From Kangiella shandongensis (GTDB lineage Bacteria; Pseudomonadota; Gammaproteobacteria; Enterobacterales; Kangiellaceae), in assembly GCF_020005365.1 (NCBI RefSeq), contig NZ_JACNML010000003.1:124001-188000 (forward strand): 64,000 nucleotides of DNA. Reading direction: 5' to 3'. Shown in pieces: positions 10,394 to 19,158 of this stretch. The notes under the pieces were generated by a model that was not told the origin of the DNA, did not search any database, and was given only the letters and a program-made list of their open reading frames with translations. Each line of letters opens with the position of its first letter. Position 1 is the stretch's first letter. The position numbers and the translations under genes are program-made.

Positions 10394-11215
10394 CTAAGCA
10401 CTTTGGGCATGATTGGTGTGTGCCGCCTGAGCTATTGTTCGGACATAATCCCCAATATGCTCCAGCATAATCTGGGGGGTATTATAATGTCGATTGATCA
10501 AGTTAACTATGGCTGAGCCTGTAATAATTCCATCCACGCCGGCTTTAGCCGCATCAAATACATGTTGTGGCTTAGAAATACCAAAACCCTGTACTAATGG
10601 AGGACTGCCAAAGTTTCTCAGCTTACCGAGAAACTCAGTACTGGCTTTGCTGGCAGCTACTTCGGTTCCAGTAATACCTTTACGGCTTAACACATAGGTA
10701 TACCCTTTACTCGTATTGGCAATTTGCTGTAATGTCTCATCGTTTGCATCGGGCGGAGCAATAAAGACCAGATCAATACCGCTCTCCTCTGCTGCACCAG
10801 CAAATAGTTTAGATTCTTTAACCGGACAGTCCGCAATCAAGATTGAGTCAATTCCAGCATTACAGCACTGATTAAAAAAGCTTTTGATGCCCTGTGCAAA
10901 GACTAAATTGGCATATATCAATAACCCTATAGGTAGCTGCGGATATTTCTCCCGCACTTTAGCAACTAGCCTCAAGCCAGAGCTCACTGAAAACTGATTG
11001 GCTAATGGTCTTAAAATCGACTGCTGTATCACCGGCCCATCGGCCACCGGATCAGAAAAGGCCAAGCCAAGTTCCAGTCCGTCAGCACCATTGGTAACCA
11101 GTTGATCGATAATCTCAAGACTCAATTCCTCATTCGGATCACCAATCACCACAAAAGGAATATACGCCAGGTGACCTTCGTTACGAACCTGTTGAAACAT
11201 CTTACTATAGCGCAT
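10394..11215 (-). CDS. trpA: Tryptophan synthase alpha subunit
   Basis: This subunit cleaves indole-3-glycerol phosphate to indole and glyceraldehyde 3-phosphate. The 273-residue TIM-barrel protein contains the signature [15 protein letters not shown] with the catalytic Glu and Asp. Later it has the phosphate-binding strands [12 protein letters not shown] and [10 protein letters not shown]. The ATG at 11215 has a good AAGGAGAG site; upstream in-frame starts at 11242 lie within trpB and are not needed. The start overlaps the end of trpB by 11 bases, so the two subunits are likely translationally coupled. The order trpB-trpA is the usual one. Confidence 0.97.
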   Translation of the reverse strand: MRYSKMFQQVRNEGHLAYIPFVVIGDPNEELSLEIIDQLVTNGADGLELGLAFSDPVADGPVIQQSILRPLANQFSVSSGLRLVAKVREKYPQLPIGLLIYANLVFAQGIKSFFNQCCNAGIDSILIADCPVKESKLFAGAAEESGIDLVFIAPPDANDETLQQIANTSKGYTYVLSRKGITGTEVAASKASTEFLGKLRNFGSPPLVQGFGISKPQHVFDAAKAGVDGIITGSAIVNLINRHYNTPQIMLEHIGDYVRTIAQAAHTNHAQSA

Positions 11216-12440
11216 TGGAACTCTCCTTCTGGTTTGACTCAAGAATGGACATCACATGCGACAGATCTTTATCGCCTCTCCCCGACAGGTTCACCAACAG
11301 TACCGTTTCTTCGGTCACCTGTTGACTTAGCTTTTTAGCGTAGGCCAGTGCATGTGACGATTCCAGTGCTGGAATAATGCCTTCGGCATGTGACAGCTCC
11401 TGAAAAGCCTGCAGAGCTTCATCATCAGTAATACCAACATATTCAGCACGTCCGGAAGTCATTAGATGCACATGTTCAGGACCAACAGCTGGATAATCGA
11501 GACCCGCGGATACCGAATGCGACTCTATAATTTGCCCTTCTTCTGTCTGTAAAGTATGGGTCCTGGCACCATGAATAATTCCCTCTGTGCCACGTAATAA
11601 GGTCGCTCCATGGGCATCCGAATCGAGGCCGTGTCCCGCTGGCTCAACACCAATCAGGCGAACATCTTCGTCAGGAATAAAATCTGTGAAAATACCAATG
11701 GCATTCGAGCCGCCACCGACACAGGCAATAACGGCATCCGGTAACTGCCCGGTCTGCTGCAAAACCTGCTGCTTGGCTTCTTCACCAATCACCTGCTGAA
11801 AACGTTTAACCATCTTGGGGAACGGATGCGGCCCAGCCGCTGTTCCCAGCAGATAATGGGTATCATCGTAGTTGGCCGCCCAGTCTCGCAAGGCTTCGTT
11901 AATGGCATCTTTAAGGCTGGCACTGCCGTTATCCACCGGAATGACTTCCGCTCCCATCAAACGCATTCGAAAGACATTAGGTGATTGACGATCGCAATCC
12001 TTCTTGCCCATATAAATGGTTGCCTTAAGTCCTAATAAGGCACAGGCCAAAGCCGTTGCCACACCATGTTGCCCAGCTCCAGTTTCAGCGATGATTCGCC
12101 CTTTACCCATACGCTTTGCCAGTAACGCCTGAGCCAACACCTGATTAGTCTTGTGAGCACCACCATGCAATAAATCTTCGCGCTTTAAAAAGATTCGGCA
12201 ATTCTCATTACGTCCAAAAGTCTGACACTCTGTCAGTGGTGTTGGTCGACCGGCATAATCATTAAGCAACTTATTGAGTTCGTCCAGAAACCCCCGGTCA
12301 TCGATAGCCTGTTCAAATGCCTGCTCTAACTGTTCAAGCGCAGGTACCAATATTTGTGGCACAAACTGACCGCCATACTGACCTATATAAGCTCCATCAT
12401 ACTCAAACTTTGAATGCGTTTGTTCTTCAATTATCGTCAT
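11205..12440 (-). CDS. trpB: Tryptophan synthase beta subunit
   Basis: This PLP enzyme condenses indole with serine to form tryptophan. The 411-residue protein begins with the conserved YGGQFVPQ region and carries the PLP lysine in GGAHKTNQ. It also has the ammonia-lyase-like AETGAGQHG loop and the phosphate-binding GGGSNAIG. A site AGAGG precedes the ATG. It follows trpCF by 2 bases and overlaps trpA by 11 bases. All expected catalytic motifs are present and the length is normal. Confidence 0.98.
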   Translation of the reverse strand: MTIIEEQTHSKFEYDGAYIGQYGGQFVPQILVPALEQLEQAFEQAIDDRGFLDELNKLLNDYAGRPTPLTECQTFGRNENCRIFLKREDLLHGGAHKTNQVLAQALLAKRMGKGRIIAETGAGQHGVATALACALLGLKATIYMGKKDCDRQSPNVFRMRLMGAEVIPVDNGSASLKDAINEALRDWAANYDDTHYLLGTAAGPHPFPKMVKRFQQVIGEEAKQQVLQQTGQLPDAVIACVGGGSNAIGIFTDFIPDEDVRLIGVEPAGHGLDSDAHGATLLRGTEGIIHGARTHTLQTEEGQIIESHSVSAGLDYPAVGPEHVHLMTSGRAEYVGITDDEALQAFQELSHAEGIIPALESSHALAYAKKLSQQVTEETVLLVNLSGRGDKDLSHVMSILESNQKESSNAL

Positions 12441-12442
12441 AA

Positions 12443-13816
12443 TTACCTCTTAACCTCTCTTCCTGACATTGCACGAGCATTAGCAAAAAGAGACTCAATT
12501 TTTTCGATTGATTTCACTCCAGGCTCCCGTTCTGTTCCGCCACAAACATCAATAGCGCTAACCCCCTGCTGTTTGAGCTGAGCAATATTATCAGCGCTCA
12601 CACCGCCAGCCACTCTGATCTGATAATTTGGGTATCGCTGTTTAAACTGCTCAACTAGAGCCCAATCAAAGGTCTTTCCCGTGCCGCCTTTCGTTGCACC
12701 AACCTGAGTATCCAGTAACACTTCGTCAACCGGGTAATCAGCCACTTGAGGTAACGCCTCCCCATCTTTGATAGAAATCACTTTGGATAGCATGCAACCA
12801 TCGGGGAGCGCTTTACGCAGTGACAGCACAAAGTCAACCGACTCATCACCATGTAACTGAACACCTTGCAGATGATATTTCCCAACCGCAGCAAGGACAT
12901 CGTCAAATGGATGGTTTTGGAACACACCAATCACTTTTTTATTGCTGTCAAAACCTTCTGCGTCAACTCGGCGAGGTGAACTATCTACAAATATCATGCC
13001 CACAGAAGCTGCCGGTGTTTTGCTGACTAAATCGGCACTCTGCTGATTCTTAACGCCACACACTTTAATATCGCCATACACCAACTGGCTTGCAGCAGCC
13101 TCCAGGTCGTCCTGAGCCATCAGGCTACTGCCGACCAAGCAGGCATCAGCCATAGGTGATAGCGATAAAACATCATCATGAGTTGCGATGCCAGACTCAG
13201 TTACCACGATTACATCATCAGGAATCAGCTCGATCAGTCGCTCGGTATGTGATAAATCGGTACTTAAATCTTTAAGGTTGCGGTTATTAATGCCAATAAT
13301 CTTCGCATTAAGCTCCAAGGCACGTTGTAGCTCCTGTTCATTGTGCACTTCTGTCAGTATATCTAAACCCAGCTTTTCAGCCTGCGACTGACAGGCTTTA
13401 TACTCCTGATCATTAAGTACGGACAGCATCAACAAAATCGCATCGGCGCCATAAAACCTTGCTTGTCTCACCTGCTTTGGCTCCAGGATAAAGTCTTTGC
13501 ACAACACTGGTTTATCAGTATGTTCACTGACATATTTAAGGTTGGCGTAACTGCCTCGAAAAAATCGTTCTTCCGTTAATACCGAAATCGCATCGGCGTA
13601 TCGATTATAGACCGGGACAATTTCCCCAAGATCAAAGTTAGCTCTGATCAATCCCTTTGAAGGAGACGCCATTTTGCACTCCATAATGAAGCCGAAATGA
13701 GGCTGCTTTAAGGCATCATAAAAACTTCTGGTGCTGCTTGACACTTCATCAACGTCCGAACTATTGGCCAGGGTTTCTCTACGGTGTTCAACAATTGCCT
13801 GTAAAACATTAACCAT
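12443..13816 (-). CDS. trpC: Bifunctional indole-3-glycerol phosphate synthase / phosphoribosylanthranilate isomerase
   Basis: This is a fused TrpC-TrpF protein of 457 residues made of two TIM barrels. The N-terminal half (about 1-255) is indole-3-glycerol phosphate synthase, with [32 protein letters not shown] and VTESGI. The C-terminal half (about 256-457) is the isomerase, with KVCGV, VQLHGDE and [10 protein letters not shown]. The fusion is the enterobacterial and common gammaproteobacterial form. The start, preceded by AAGGAG, overlaps the trpD stop by 8 bases, and the stop lies 2 bases before trpB. Confidence 0.96.
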   Translation of the reverse strand: MVNVLQAIVEHRRETLANSSDVDEVSSSTRSFYDALKQPHFGFIMECKMASPSKGLIRANFDLGEIVPVYNRYADAISVLTEERFFRGSYANLKYVSEHTDKPVLCKDFILEPKQVRQARFYGADAILLMLSVLNDQEYKACQSQAEKLGLDILTEVHNEQELQRALELNAKIIGINNRNLKDLSTDLSHTERLIELIPDDVIVVTESGIATHDDVLSLSPMADACLVGSSLMAQDDLEAAASQLVYGDIKVCGVKNQQSADLVSKTPAASVGMIFVDSSPRRVDAEGFDSNKKVIGVFQNHPFDDVLAAVGKYHLQGVQLHGDESVDFVLSLRKALPDGCMLSKVISIKDGEALPQVADYPVDEVLLDTQVGATKGGTGKTFDWALVEQFKQRYPNYQIRVAGGVSADNIAQLKQQGVSAIDVCGGTEREPGVKSIEKIESLFANARAMSGREVKR

Positions 13817-14816
13817 GTGACATCTCCTTAATTTTATTCAGGTGCTCTAAAGCACGTCCTCTTTGGATAATATCCCTGGATAACTGATAACCCTGCTTAT
13901 AATCGTTAGCGACACCGTTAAGCACCAACAATGCTGAACAATTTACCGCAACCATATCAACATGCGCCTCAGGTGCATCTCCACTTAGCAAAGCAATTGC
14001 TGCCGTTTTATTATCTACTCCCTCCGTGACCTGAATCGCCGATAAGTCATGTTGCTTCGCTGAAAAGTGTTGTGGTGAAAGCTCTAACGACTCTATGACA
14101 CCGCTGTTCAAGCTGACGGCTTTAGTTGTGCCGTGAACGGCGATTTCGTCAAGCCCTGAACCATGAACAACCAAAGCTCTTTTTGTTCCAAGCAAATCCA
14201 GGATTTTGGCAAAGGGCAGTAGATACTGTGCGTCATAAACGCCAAGCAGTTGCACATCGGGTAAAGCCGGGTTAGCAAGTGGTCCAATTAAATTAAAAAT
14301 GGTTCTCGTCTTTAACGACTGCCTCACAGGCATAATATGTTTTACCCCTTGATGATAGTCAGGAGCAAATAAAAAACAGAAATTAGTGCTATCCAGTAAC
14401 TGCTTACTCTTCTCGGCTGATAAATTAATGTTAACTCCAAGTTGCTCCATCAAGTCAGCAGAACCACATTTGGAAGAAACGGAACGATTACCGTGTTTGA
14501 CTATTTTCACTCCAGCACAGGCGGCGACTATCGCCACTAAAGTAGAAACATTTATCGTGTTGAGACCATCGCCGCCGGTACCACAGCAGTCACTTATCGA
14601 ATAGTGGGATGATGGAAAATATTGGGCTTCTTGCCGTAAAGCTGCTGCCGCCCCAGCAATTTCTTCCACCGTTTCACCTTTAGTTTTTAGTGCTGCTAAC
14701 ATAGCTGCAACCACTGGCACGTCAATATCACCTTGTAGTACTTCACGGAAAGAGGAACTCGCCTGCTCAAAGTTCAGATGCTGCCCCTGATAGACATTCT
14801 CAAGCAAACTCAGCAT
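13809..14816 (-). CDS. trpD: Anthranilate phosphoribosyltransferase
   Basis: This enzyme transfers phosphoribose from PRPP to anthranilate. The protein of about 335 residues has the glycine-rich PRPP site CGTGGDGLNTINVST, the following KHGNRSVSSKCGSADLMEQLG segment (split here only for description) and GPLANPALP further on. The ATG at 14816 is preceded by GGAGGGCAAGG and gives a normal N-terminus (MLSLLENVYQG); an upstream in-frame ATG at 14867 would place 17 extra residues inside trpG. It overlaps trpG by 17 bases and trpCF by 8. Confidence 0.95.
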   Translation of the reverse strand: MLSLLENVYQGQHLNFEQASSSFREVLQGDIDVPVVAAMLAALKTKGETVEEIAGAAAALRQEAQYFPSSHYSISDCCGTGGDGLNTINVSTLVAIVAACAGVKIVKHGNRSVSSKCGSADLMEQLGVNINLSAEKSKQLLDSTNFCFLFAPDYHQGVKHIMPVRQSLKTRTIFNLIGPLANPALPDVQLLGVYDAQYLLPFAKILDLLGTKRALVVHGSGLDEIAVHGTTKAVSLNSGVIESLELSPQHFSAKQHDLSAIQVTEGVDNKTAAIALLSGDAPEAHVDMVAVNCSALLVLNGVANDYKQGYQLSRDIIQRGRALEHLNKIKEMSHG

Positions 14817-15420
14817 AAGCCTTGCCCTCCGTCTTGACGTGTGGATGGTTGCTTTGCGATAACTCAATAAAGTTAGCCAGTATTTTAGAGCCGTTACGGG
14901 TCATAATACTTTCAGGGTGAAACTGTAAGCCGTAGATCGGATACTCAATATGGGAAACCGCCATGACTTCCTGATCAGCACTTTCAGCGTCAACCCTCAA
15001 AGCTTGTGGTAAATTGATTGCCGCTAGAGAGTGGTAACGCGCCACTCTTACGGTCTTACCAAGCCCTGCCAGCACACCACGATTTTCTGAACGCAGAGTC
15101 TCAGTTTTGCCGTGTACTATTGCTTTAGCAGAGCCAACTTTACCACCAAATGCCTCTACAATGACCTGATGCCCAAGACAAACGCCAAGAAAAGGTTTAT
15201 GTCCGACAAGTTCTTTAACTAAACTTAAACAATGACCCGCGTCTGCCGGTGCTCCTGGCCCTGGGGATATAACAATAACATCAGATAAACGCGCCTGACG
15301 AATTAAAGTTTCGTAGCTAATATCGTTACGGCAGACGACAACTGTATGGCCCATGGACTCCAATTCATAAGTCAGGTTATAAATAAAAGAGTCATAGTTA
15401 TCGATAACTAGTATGTTCAT
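14800..15420 (-). CDS. trpG: Anthranilate synthase glutamine amidotransferase component
   Basis: This class I glutamine amidotransferase supplies ammonia to TrpE. The 206-residue protein starts MNILVIDNYDSFIYNL, has the oxyanion region ISPGPGAP and the catalytic cysteine in LGVCLGHQ, and has the His-Glu pair in YGLQFHPESI. PabA, which serves folate synthesis, is very similar and the gene may also fill that role, since no pabA is visible here. Its start overlaps the trpE stop by 4 bases (ATGA). It is not fused to TrpD, unlike in enteric bacteria. Confidence 0.95.
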   Translation of the reverse strand: MNILVIDNYDSFIYNLTYELESMGHTVVVCRNDISYETLIRQARLSDVIVISPGPGAPADAGHCLSLVKELVGHKPFLGVCLGHQVIVEAFGGKVGSAKAIVHGKTETLRSENRGVLAGLGKTVRVARYHSLAAINLPQALRVDAESADQEVMAVSHIEYPIYGLQFHPESIMTRNGSKILANFIELSQSNHPHVKTEGKAYAEFA

Positions 15421-16988
15421 GCCAGCACCTCCGACTGGGGTAGCTGCTGACGACAGGCATCAATAACAGCTTTCGCTTTATTCACAGTTTCAAGAGCTTC
15501 TGCCTTTGGCTCAGAATCATGAACAATACCCGCACCTGCAGAAATCATCGCCTGGCCATCAGAAACGACCGCAGAACGAATAATAATAGCGCTATCAAAC
15601 TCATCATTGGCATTCATCATACAAATCGCTCCGCCGTAAAAACCACGAGCCAATTTCTCTTGCTGGCGAATAATTTCCATCGCTTTAATTTTTGGAGCAC
15701 CAGTTAAGGTGCCCATGTTGGCACATGCCCGGTAAGCTACTAGTGAATCAATTTCAGGCTTTAACACTCCCTTTATTTCAGAAACCATATGCTGGACATG
15801 AGAGTATTTGATCACTTTTTTCAGCTGAATAATTTCACGCGTCCCCGACTGGACAACTTTAGCCAGATCATTCCGTGCCAGATCAACCAGCATCATATGC
15901 TCGGCATTTTCCTTGGCATCTTCTACTAACTCGAACTCGACTCTGGAATCATGCTCATGATTGATTTGGCCAGTATTTTTATCAATCGCCCGTTTGCGCG
16001 TGCCAGCAATCGGATATAAAAATACTTCGCGTTGTTTATTAACTTTTAACGCACTTTCGGGGCTCGCTCCAAACAGCTGCTTATCACCAAAGTTAACAAA
16101 ATACATATAGGGTGAAGGGTTACTTTGACGAAGCTTACCGTACGCCTGAAAAGGATTAGGACAGGAAATGCCGAATTTTCTGGATAAAACGACCTGGAAG
16201 ATATCACCCTGTTTTATCCTTTCCTTAGCTGCTTCAACAAATCCATAATAATCTTTATCAGACAAATTCAGCGACAATTCGGCATTTTCCTGTTGTGGAG
16301 AAAAGTCTAAAACTTCGGAGACCGAAGCTTCTTTCAATGTGCTATAAGTTGCTTCCAGCTCCACACCTAACCTGACCGTATTCTCGGCATTCTCACCAAA
16401 GCCCTTCACTACGATTTTAGCGTTCTGCCCATCCTGGTTTTGAACAATTATTTGATCAGCAACATAAAAGCAGTAATCTTCCTGGAACTTTTCAACGTCG
16501 GGCAAATCTTCGAATTGCTCTACCAGCTCGTAACTGAAGGCTCCTATCAATAATGATGTTTCGTCATCTGACACCTGACCAACTTTTAGCAAATCTCTGA
16601 TTAACTGCAGAGCACTAATAGTGGTTACTTCAAATAAACGCTCTTGCTCATTATTGACTTCAACAGCTTCCGGACAAATCAAGTGAACGAGGTCACCACC
16701 TTCATATCTTAATTCAAATTGGTTAGCGATCTCTTCACTGGATTTGATCGATGCCAGTATTTCATGACCATTGTGATTAAGTGCTTTTAGTGTGACTTTT
16801 TGATCAAGCGCTCGGATCTGCAAAGCTGCAGATAACATGGTAACGCTTCTGCGGTGCTCGTGTGTTCCGGCCTCAGCAGTCTCTAATAACGCGGTATGCT
16901 CTACACGACCTTTGTCAGTTAATGCTGCGTAAACCTGATATGGGTTCAAGCTCAGAGGAAGCTTTCTACTTATGGTATTAACTTGCAT
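15417..16988 (-). CDS. trpE: Anthranilate synthase component I
   Basis: This chorismate-utilising enzyme forms anthranilate. The 523-residue protein contains the conserved C-terminal motifs LSRKFGI, GTRKRAID, HMMLVDLARNDL, GTLTGAPKIKAME and YGGAICMMN. Near the N-terminus HTALLETAEAG resembles the LLES feedback site where tryptophan binds in TrpE, so allosteric inhibition is likely. The start is taken as the ATG at 16988, which has AAGGAG at 7 bases; an upstream ATG at 17102 would lie deep inside aroF. The start overlaps the aroF stop by 11 bases and the stop overlaps trpG by 4. Confidence 0.96.
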   Translation of the reverse strand: MQVNTISRKLPLSLNPYQVYAALTDKGRVEHTALLETAEAGTHEHRRSVTMLSAALQIRALDQKVTLKALNHNGHEILASIKSSEEIANQFELRYEGGDLVHLICPEAVEVNNEQERLFEVTTISALQLIRDLLKVGQVSDDETSLLIGAFSYELVEQFEDLPDVEKFQEDYCFYVADQIIVQNQDGQNAKIVVKGFGENAENTVRLGVELEATYSTLKEASVSEVLDFSPQQENAELSLNLSDKDYYGFVEAAKERIKQGDIFQVVLSRKFGISCPNPFQAYGKLRQSNPSPYMYFVNFGDKQLFGASPESALKVNKQREVFLYPIAGTRKRAIDKNTGQINHEHDSRVEFELVEDAKENAEHMMLVDLARNDLAKVVQSGTREIIQLKKVIKYSHVQHMVSEIKGVLKPEIDSLVAYRACANMGTLTGAPKIKAMEIIRQQEKLARGFYGGAICMMNANDEFDSAIIIRSAVVSDGQAMISAGAGIVHDSEPKAEALETVNKAKAVIDACRQQLPQSEVLA

Positions 16989-18012
16989 GATTAAACTCCT
17001 TATAGGTACGACCGCTTGCCTTAATAAATGGCAATAGCTGTTGCATAAGCTCTGAAAAGTCATCAGCAGATAAAGCCTGAGCCGCATCTGAAACAGATTC
17101 ACGAGGATTTCTATGTGACTCGATAATCAGGCCATCTGCGCCGCAGGCAACTCCAGCCTTGGCCATTGGGCTGACTAAAGTACGGACGCCGGTACCGTGG
17201 GATGGATCGACAATCACAGGTAAATGACTTTTCTCTTTAATGTAAGCAACCGCGTTTAAATCAAGCGTATTACGGGTAGCCGTTTCAAAAGTACGGATCC
17301 CACGTTCACAAATCATAACGTTCGGGTTACCCGTTGCCACGATGTACTCAGCCGCCAATAATAATTCTTCAATCGTGGCTGAAAGACCACGCTTTAATAG
17401 TACCGGGTGCTTTGTCTCCCCCACGGCCTTTAGTAGAGTGTAATTCTGCATATTTCTGGCGCCAATCTGGAAAGCCGAGATATGAGTAGCAATGTCATCG
17501 AGATCTTTGATATCCATGATTTCGGTGATGGTATCCATGCCGACCTCCTTACCGACCTGTTGCATAATCTTGAGACCCTCCAAGCCCAGCCCCTGAAATG
17601 AATAAGGGCTGGTTCTTGGCTTAAAAGCGCCACCTCGAAGGACAGTTGCGCCACTGGCTTTAACTTGCTTGGCTGTTTCCAGCAACTGGTCGTAACTTTC
17701 AATGGCACAGGGGCCCGCCATAATGGCAAATTGATCGCCGCCGACAGGCGTGTTTCCCACTGAGATCACTGTGTCATGGGGATAAATTTCGCGGCTGACG
17801 AGCTTGTATTTGCTTAGAACCGGCTTTACATGTTCAACCTGTGGATGGTTGTCTAAATGTAAAGACTGCAGAATACGTTCGTCGCCAAGCGCCCCTATAA
17901 CCGTACGTTCTACTCCCGGCATATGCAGTGGCTTTAAACCAGACTGCTCAATCTGGTTTAAAATTTCTTTAGAATCGGCTTCTGTAGCCGTTGGTTTTAA
18001 AATAATAATCAT
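16978..18012 (-). CDS. aroF: DAHP synthase, class I-beta with N-terminal regulatory domain
   Basis: This enzyme condenses phosphoenolpyruvate with erythrose 4-phosphate, the entry step to the shikimate pathway. At 344 residues it has an N-terminal ferredoxin/ACT-like domain of about 70 residues ([13 protein letters not shown]...). The barrel follows, with [39 protein letters not shown] and VDPSHGTG. This is the I-beta type with an attached regulatory domain, as in Thermotoga. The ATG at 18012 has AGGA at 7 bases; the GTG just upstream is less likely. As the first structural gene behind the tandem trp attenuator, its expression should track tryptophan supply. Confidence 0.95.
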   Translation of the reverse strand: MIIILKPTATEADSKEILNQIEQSGLKPLHMPGVERTVIGALGDERILQSLHLDNHPQVEHVKPVLSKYKLVSREIYPHDTVISVGNTPVGGDQFAIMAGPCAIESYDQLLETAKQVKASGATVLRGGAFKPRTSPYSFQGLGLEGLKIMQQVGKEVGMDTITEIMDIKDLDDIATHISAFQIGARNMQNYTLLKAVGETKHPVLLKRGLSATIEELLLAAEYIVATGNPNVMICERGIRTFETATRNTLDLNAVAYIKEKSHLPVIVDPSHGTGVRTLVSPMAKAGVACGADGLIIESHRNPRESVSDAAQALSADDFSELMQQLLPFIKASGRTYKEFNHAS

Positions 18013-18048
18013 CACTGGTTCCTATAAAGTTAAAAATTCATCAGGTAT

Positions 18049-18076
18049 AAAAAAAGCCCGCACAATGGCGGGCTTT
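18049..18076 (-). terminator. trp attenuator 2 (intrinsic terminator before aroF)
   Basis: On the minus strand AAAGCCCGC and GCGGGCTTT form a 9-bp stem around a 6-base loop, followed by seven Ts. It sits after leader peptide 2 and 37 bases before aroF. GGTGGGTT, just after the leader stop codon, can pair with the 5' arm (two G-U pairs), giving a possible antiterminator. Confidence 0.85.
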
Positions 18077-18104
18077 TGTCGATTTCAACAGACAATAACC
18101 CACC

Positions 18105-18164
18105 CTAGTGAATCCACCACCATGCAAATGTAGTTACACTGAAAAGGGTTGTTACTGTCATCAT
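18105..18164 (-). CDS. trpL: trp operon leader peptide 2
   Basis: This is a 19-residue leader peptide, MMTVTTLFSVTTFAWWWIH, with AAGGA five bases before the first ATG. Three consecutive TGG codons lie near the end, and the stop falls just before GGTGGGTT, which is complementary to the attenuator arm. In classical trp attenuation a ribosome stalled at Trp codons for lack of charged tRNA-Trp favours the antiterminator and lets transcription enter the operon. Nothing else in a peptide this short would explain a Trp triplet. Position directly before an intrinsic terminator and aroF-trpE supports the call. Confidence 0.88.
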   Translation of the reverse strand: MMTVTTLFSVTTFAWWWIH

Positions 18165-18202
18165 TAATTCCTTACTAACTGCCTTTGATTTCGTTCAGAC
18201 AT

Positions 18203-18229
18203 AAAAAAAGCCCGCACAATGCGGGCTTT
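18203..18229 (-). terminator. trp attenuator 1 (intrinsic terminator between the two leader peptides)
   Basis: The stem arms AAAGCCCGC and GCGGGCTTT are identical to those of attenuator 2, with a 5-base loop and seven Ts on the minus strand. A GCGGGC at 18259-18264 (minus strand), just after leader peptide 1, can pair with the 5' arm to form an antiterminator. It may also stop read-through from the ParA-like gene. Confidence 0.8.
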
Positions 18230-18267
18230 AGGTATTCATTTCGTATATACGCAAAGGTGCCCGCTAC

Positions 18268-18315
18268 CTATGTAACGTGCCACCACCAGATGCTTTTAAC
18301 GTATAAACTTTCCAT
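18268..18315 (-). CDS. trpL: trp operon leader peptide 1
   Basis: This is a 15-residue leader peptide, MESLYVKSIWWWHVT, with three consecutive TGG codons, unrelated in sequence to leader 2 apart from the Trp triplet. It is followed by an antiterminator-capable GCGGGC and by attenuator 1. No ribosome binding site is visible; the predicted -10 box ends only 7 bases before the ATG, so the message may be leaderless, as reported for trpL of some alphaproteobacteria. The Trp codon run GGTG can pair with CACC in the next strand, as expected for the 1:2 structure. Confidence 0.78.
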   Translation of the reverse strand: MESLYVKSIWWWHVT

Positions 18316-18322
18316 AGTTCGT

Positions 18323-18351
18323 AAGCTAATCGAAATTCCTGAAGAGGTCAA
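18323..18351 (-). promoter_or_regulatory. Candidate sigma-70 promoter for the trp leader
   Basis: On the minus strand TTGACC (18351-18346) and TAGCTT (18328-18323) are 17 bases apart. The -35 matches consensus at five of six positions, the -10 at three. It lies immediately after the ParA-like gene and just before leader peptide 1. Confidence 0.5.
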
Positions 18352-18356
18352 GGCTT

Positions 18357-19067
18357 TTATTTACCTTTCACAAATTTTTCAACCTGGGCTTCTGTTTTAA
18401 GTCGTGTGTTCCCCTGCTTTGCTAATAACCGCTCAATGCTCGACGTTAATGCCCATATTTCCAGTTTGGCTGCGGCATCATGCCATTCGGCTACGGTTAA
18501 CCCCTCAGCAAAAGAATCGAGATAGGCCACACGGTTTCCCAGCTTGGTAGAAAACTCTTCTAGATCAAGTTCTTTCTTGGCACTGGCAACCACGTCATCC
18601 GCAGAGCTGGTTCGGACACGATAACGATTCCAGCAAATTCGAGCTTCCAGCTTATTGTTCACCTGCTTTGCTTCTTCAACGATTTCAGCCAGATGCTTGG
18701 TTGACCAGACTTCGACCTGGGATGGAGCCATAGGGATTAACACCATATCGGATAAGAGAATAACGGCGCGGGTGAGATTGGTAATTCGAGGATGACCATC
18801 TATCAAGATATAATCGTAGTCATTGATTTTATCACGTACAATAGACTGCAGGTGCTTTAAGTTTTTAGCGACTAAAACATCAAGATTTTCAATGATATAT
18901 TGTTCATTGCGTATATCAAACCAGGTCTTCAGGGAGCTCTGCGGGACGTCTGTATCAATCATCAAGACATTACCCGATTCAGATAAGGTTGATGCAATAT
19001 TCGAGCACAGGGTGGTTTTCCCGGCCCCTCCTTTCATTTGAACAAAGCTCAATACTTTCGCACGCAC
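18357..19067 (-). CDS. Orphan ParA/Soj-type P-loop ATPase
   Basis: This 236-residue ATPase of the MinD/ParA superfamily begins with a deviant Walker A motif, MKGGAGKTTL at about residues 11-20, and has IDTDVPQSSLKTWF and DYILIDGHPRI (Walker B) as expected. Such proteins position cargo such as plasmids, chemoreceptor arrays or pilus machinery. No ParB partner is adjacent. The neighbours are pilus genes on one side and the trp leader on the other, both on the same strand. The GTG start has GGGAG six bases upstream. Its cargo is unknown; a pilus link is only a positional guess. Confidence 0.85.
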   Translation of the reverse strand: MRAKVLSFVQMKGGAGKTTLCSNIASTLSESGNVLMIDTDVPQSSLKTWFDIRNEQYIIENLDVLVAKNLKHLQSIVRDKINDYDYILIDGHPRITNLTRAVILLSDMVLIPMAPSQVEVWSTKHLAEIVEEAKQVNNKLEARICWNRYRVRTSSADDVVASAKKELDLEEFSTKLGNRVAYLDSFAEGLTVAEWHDAAAKLEIWALTSSIERLLAKQGNTRLKTEAQVEKFVKGK

Positions 19068-19124
19068 AATGTACTCCCTATATCTTGTTTTGAGATAATT
19101 TTACATGACATAAGGCATTACGCA

Positions 19125-19147
19125 AGAGCCCCCAAACTGGGGGCTCT
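19125..19147 (-). terminator. Hairpin after pilY1 copy 2
   Basis: AGAGCCCCC (19125-19133) pairs with GGGGGCTCT (19139-19147) over a 5-base loop. It lies 11 bases beyond the pilY1 stop. The T run is weak, so it may be an inefficient terminator or an mRNA end-stabilising stem. Confidence 0.6.
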
Positions 19148-19158
19148 GACGGGGTTCT

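Noticed and set aside
15417-17102. Longer TrpE starting at 17102
   Set aside because: The added 38 residues lie inside aroF in another frame, while the ATG at 16988 has a strong ribosome binding site.
18203-18229. Hairpin read as a plain terminator of the ParA-like gene
   Set aside because: It has that geometry, but a WWW leader peptide, an antiterminator-capable strand and a duplicate of the same hairpin next to aroF make attenuation the better explanation. The two roles are not exclusive.
18303-18325. TrpR operator overlapping the trp promoter
   Set aside because: CGAACTA matches the start of the E. coli operator, but the other half-site lacks the CTAG core and the spacing is off, so I do not call a TrpR site.
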